NCBI GenBank assembly: GCA_020882975.1 | Contig: JAHRFD010000026.1 | Coordinates: 30,869 to 94,868, forward strand | DNA from: Microcoleus sp. EPA2 | Lineage (GTDB): Bacteria > Cyanobacteriota > Cyanobacteriia > Cyanobacteriales > Microcoleaceae | DNA length: 64,000 nucleotides | Direction of reading: 5' to 3' | Part shown: piece after piece, positions 62,246-64,000 of the stretch | Layout: every line of letters begins with the position of its first letter | Numbering within the stretch: position 1 is the stretch's first letter | The notes under the pieces: generated by a model | What the model was told of the DNA's origin: nothing | Database searches by the model: none | The model's input: only the letters and a program-made list of their open reading frames with translations | Translations under genes and position numbers: made by a program

Positions 62246-64000
62246 ATGAAAAACACAATAATCTCCCGATTTACCCCTAGCTTGATGGCACCAGAAACCC
62301 TCGAAGCCATCCTCGTCCAGCGTCACCAACTCGCCAACTATTTAGTAGATAACATCCGCGAGAGCACACTCACAGATAACAAACATTATCCACTACTAAT
62401 CGGGCCGCGCGGCATTGGCAAAACTCACTTAGTTTCCCTGATTTATCACCGCGTTGCGAAGATGGAGGATTTGCAGGATAAATTGCTAATTGCTTGGCTG
62501 CGAGAAGAAGAGTATGGAATAGCATCTTTCTTGGATTTATTAATTGCCATATTGCGTGCCATTGGTAAAGAATATTCGGCAGAATATCAGACTGAGTTAC
62601 ACGATGCTGTCGAAGGGCTTTATGAGTTGTCGCCGGAGGATGCGGAATCTGTGGCGGCACAATTGTTGAGAGATTTTGTGGGAAAGCGCGTTTTGCTGTT
62701 GATTGTGGAAAATTTGGATGATGTATTTGGTGGGTTGGGCGATATCGGACAAAAGGAGTTTAGGGCTTATATTCAAAATAATAGTTTTTTTACTATTTTG
62801 GCAACTTCCCAAAGTTTGTTTGATGGCATTGAAAGCCGTGACAAACCTTTTTATGGCTTTTTTTATCCTCACAATCTCAATGAATTATCACTCGATGATG
62901 CTGTAAATTTATTAAATCAGATTGCTAGCTTGGAAGGCAAGACAGAATTAGCAGATTTCATTCAAAATTCCACGGGGCGCAATCGGATTAAAGTTGTGCA
63001 TTTCCTGTCTGGAGGCAGTCCCCGCATCTATATGGTTTTCTCCGATTTTTTGGTGAACCGCGAATCTCTCAATGGACTGGTGGAAGCATTTATGGCGATG
63101 CTAGACGATTTAACGCCCTATTACCAGGATCGGATGAAATATATCTCAAATCAGCAGCGCAAGATTGTGGATTTTTTGGCAGATTTGCGACGCGCGGCCC
63201 CGGTGAAGGAAATTGCGAAACGCTGTTTTATCTCTCAACAAACTGCATCAAGTCAATTGAAGGATTTGCGGCAAAAGGGTTATGTGAAAACTGAAGAAAT
63301 CGGGCGAGAGTCTTGGTACGAATTGCGGGAACCGCTGATGCGTTTTTGTTTGGAAGTGAAGAAGCAGCGCAATGAACCGATTAGATTGTTTGTGGATTTT
63401 TTGCGGGTTTGGTATACGAAGGCAGAGTTGCAGCAGCGATTGGGATTGAGGATGGCGGATGTGGATTTTGGGGAGAAGGAAAGTCGTTTTGAGTATCGGC
63501 GAAATTTGGAACCGATTCCTCCTGATGCTGTGATGGAACGAGAATATTATACGCGGGCGCTGGAGGAGATTGAGAGAAATGAGGAAGATCCGCGTTTCAA
63601 GGCTTATTTTGATGAGATTGAATATTGTCGCGAACAAGAAGATGATGATTCGGCTTTAGAATATGCGGAGAAATTGGTAGCAAGTCGCGGCGAGGCAAAG
63701 GATTGGTCGGAAAAGGGACGCTGTTTAAATAAGCTGAAACGCCGGGATGAAGCTTTGGAATGTTTAGATAAAGCTATTGAAATTGATTCTAATTATGCGA
63801 GGGGTTGGGCTTATAAAGGTACTGTATTTAACAGTATAGAACGCTATGAAGAAGCTTTAATATCTTGCGATAAGGCGATCGAACTTGATGCCAATTATCA
63901 GTCAGCTTGGGCTAATCGAGGCAATGTACTCAACAACCTCAAACGCTATGATGAAGCTTTAGCATCTTTCGATCGGGCGATCGAACTTGATGCCAATTAT
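62246..64000 (+). CDS. P-loop ATPase with winged helix and TPR repeats, 3' partial
   Basis: The frame is open to the right edge, so only the first 585 codons are visible. The N-terminal part is an AAA-like ATPase with Walker A GPRGIGKT (53-60) and Walker B LLLIVENLDD (near 154). A winged-helix part follows (about residues 305-360, ISQQTASSQLKDLRQKGYVKT), then a charged linker and from about residue 480 a series of 34-residue TPRs (DEALECLDKAIEIDSNYARGWAYKG). Two TPR units are nearly identical at DNA level (GCGATCGAACTTGATGCC at 63875 and 63977, period 102). This domain order fits a signal-responsive or STAND-like ATPase. The start at ATG 62246 has no strong ribosome site. Confidence 0.8.
   Translation, partial: MKNTIISRFTPSLMAPETLEAILVQRHQLANYLVDNIRESTLTDNKHYPLLIGPRGIGKTHLVSLIYHRVAKMEDLQDKLLIAWLREEEYGIASFLDLLIAILRAIGKEYSAEYQTELHDAVEGLYELSPEDAESVAAQLLRDFVGKRVLLLIVENLDDVFGGLGDIGQKEFRAYIQNNSFFTILATSQSLFDGIESRDKPFYGFFYPHNLNELSLDDAVNLLNQIASLEGKTELADFIQNSTGRNRIKVVHFLSGGSPRIYMVFSDFLVNRESLNGLVEAFMAMLDDLTPYYQDRMKYISNQQRKIVDFLADLRRAAPVKEIAKRCFISQQTASSQLKDLRQKGYVKTEEIGRESWYELREPLMRFCLEVKKQRNEPIRLFVDFLRVWYTKAELQQRLGLRMADVDFGEKESRFEYRRNLEPIPPDAVMEREYYTRALEEIERNEEDPRFKAYFDEIEYCREQEDDDSALEYAEKLVASRGEAKDWSEKGRCLNKLKRRDEALECLDKAIEIDSNYARGWAYKGTVFNSIERYEEALISCDKAIELDANYQSAWANRGNVLNNLKRYDEALASFDRAIELDANY

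Noticed and set aside
63248..63637. Open frame antisense to the TPR ATPase
   Set aside because: Lies wholly inside the long sense gene whose motifs are clear.
1..64000. tRNA, rRNA, tmRNA and known riboswitches
   Set aside because: None could be recognised by eye; a covariance-model scan would be needed to be sure.

Overview
The window looks like chromosome of a filamentous, non-heterocystous cyanobacterium, probably of the Microcoleus/Oscillatoria/Phormidium type. This is inferred from the dense HIP1 palindromes (GCGATCGC), the magnesium chelatase H subunit of chlorophyll synthesis, a flavodoxin, several PAS/GAF histidine kinases, XisH/XisI, Uma2 (DUF820) proteins and the many palindromic short repeats. 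No rRNA, tRNA, CRISPR array or complete insertion sequence was found.

Layout. (1) 1-6.5 kb: end of a polysaccharide locus: a glycosyltransferase tail, a Wzm-like ABC permease, a Wzt-like ATPase fused to a sulfotransferase-like domain, and a sulfotransferase fused to a decayed NodB deacetylase. This suggests export and sulfation of a surface polysaccharide. (2) 6.5-28.6 kb: mostly housekeeping and signalling: a geranylgeranyl-reductase-like flavoprotein, an RTX protein, dxs, clpX, cyanase, a small STAS-like regulator beside a PAS-GAF histidine kinase, a CHASE3-PAS histidine kinase, a VanY-type peptidase, coaD overlapping a coiled-coil gene, a glycosyltransferase/methyltransferase divergent pair, a cupin/zinc-ribbon/flavodoxin operon, a hydrolase and a third histidine kinase. 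(3) 29-37.5 kb: metals and transport: a Zn/Cd-type P-ATPase, a feoA-feoA-feoB-feoC ferrous iron operon, and an orphan osmoprotectant-type binding lipoprotein. (4) 37.6-46.1 kb: an accessory island with a Uma2 protein, two nearly identical cytosine methyltransferases (one next to a TdeIII-like restriction enzyme), VapBC, BrnA plus HicB, DUF433/DUF5615, a PadR regulator with a membrane partner, and remnants of two antitoxin genes. (5) 46.2-55 kb: chlH, two tandem repeat-rich secreted-type proteins, an ABC ATPase and glyQ. (6) 55-64 kb: a second accessory stretch with xisH/xisI, a beheaded Rpn-type gene, twin NfeD-like mini-proteins, GNAT, NADAR, Uma2 and two P-loop ATPases, the last with TPRs and running off the window.

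Between the genes lies an unusually rich set of small palindromic elements. Two are clear MITE-like insertions with perfect terminal inverted repeats and 10-bp target duplications (8753-8898, nested in another repeat; 42820-42979, whose target duplication covers the stop codon of a toxin-like gene). One short palindrome module of the first element also sits in frame inside chlH. The least ordinary biology seen is the polysaccharide sulfation/export fusion pair, the duplicated methyltransferase flanking a toxin-antitoxin island, and the cupin/zinc-ribbon/flavodoxin operon. Product names come from motif reading by eye; no database search was run.
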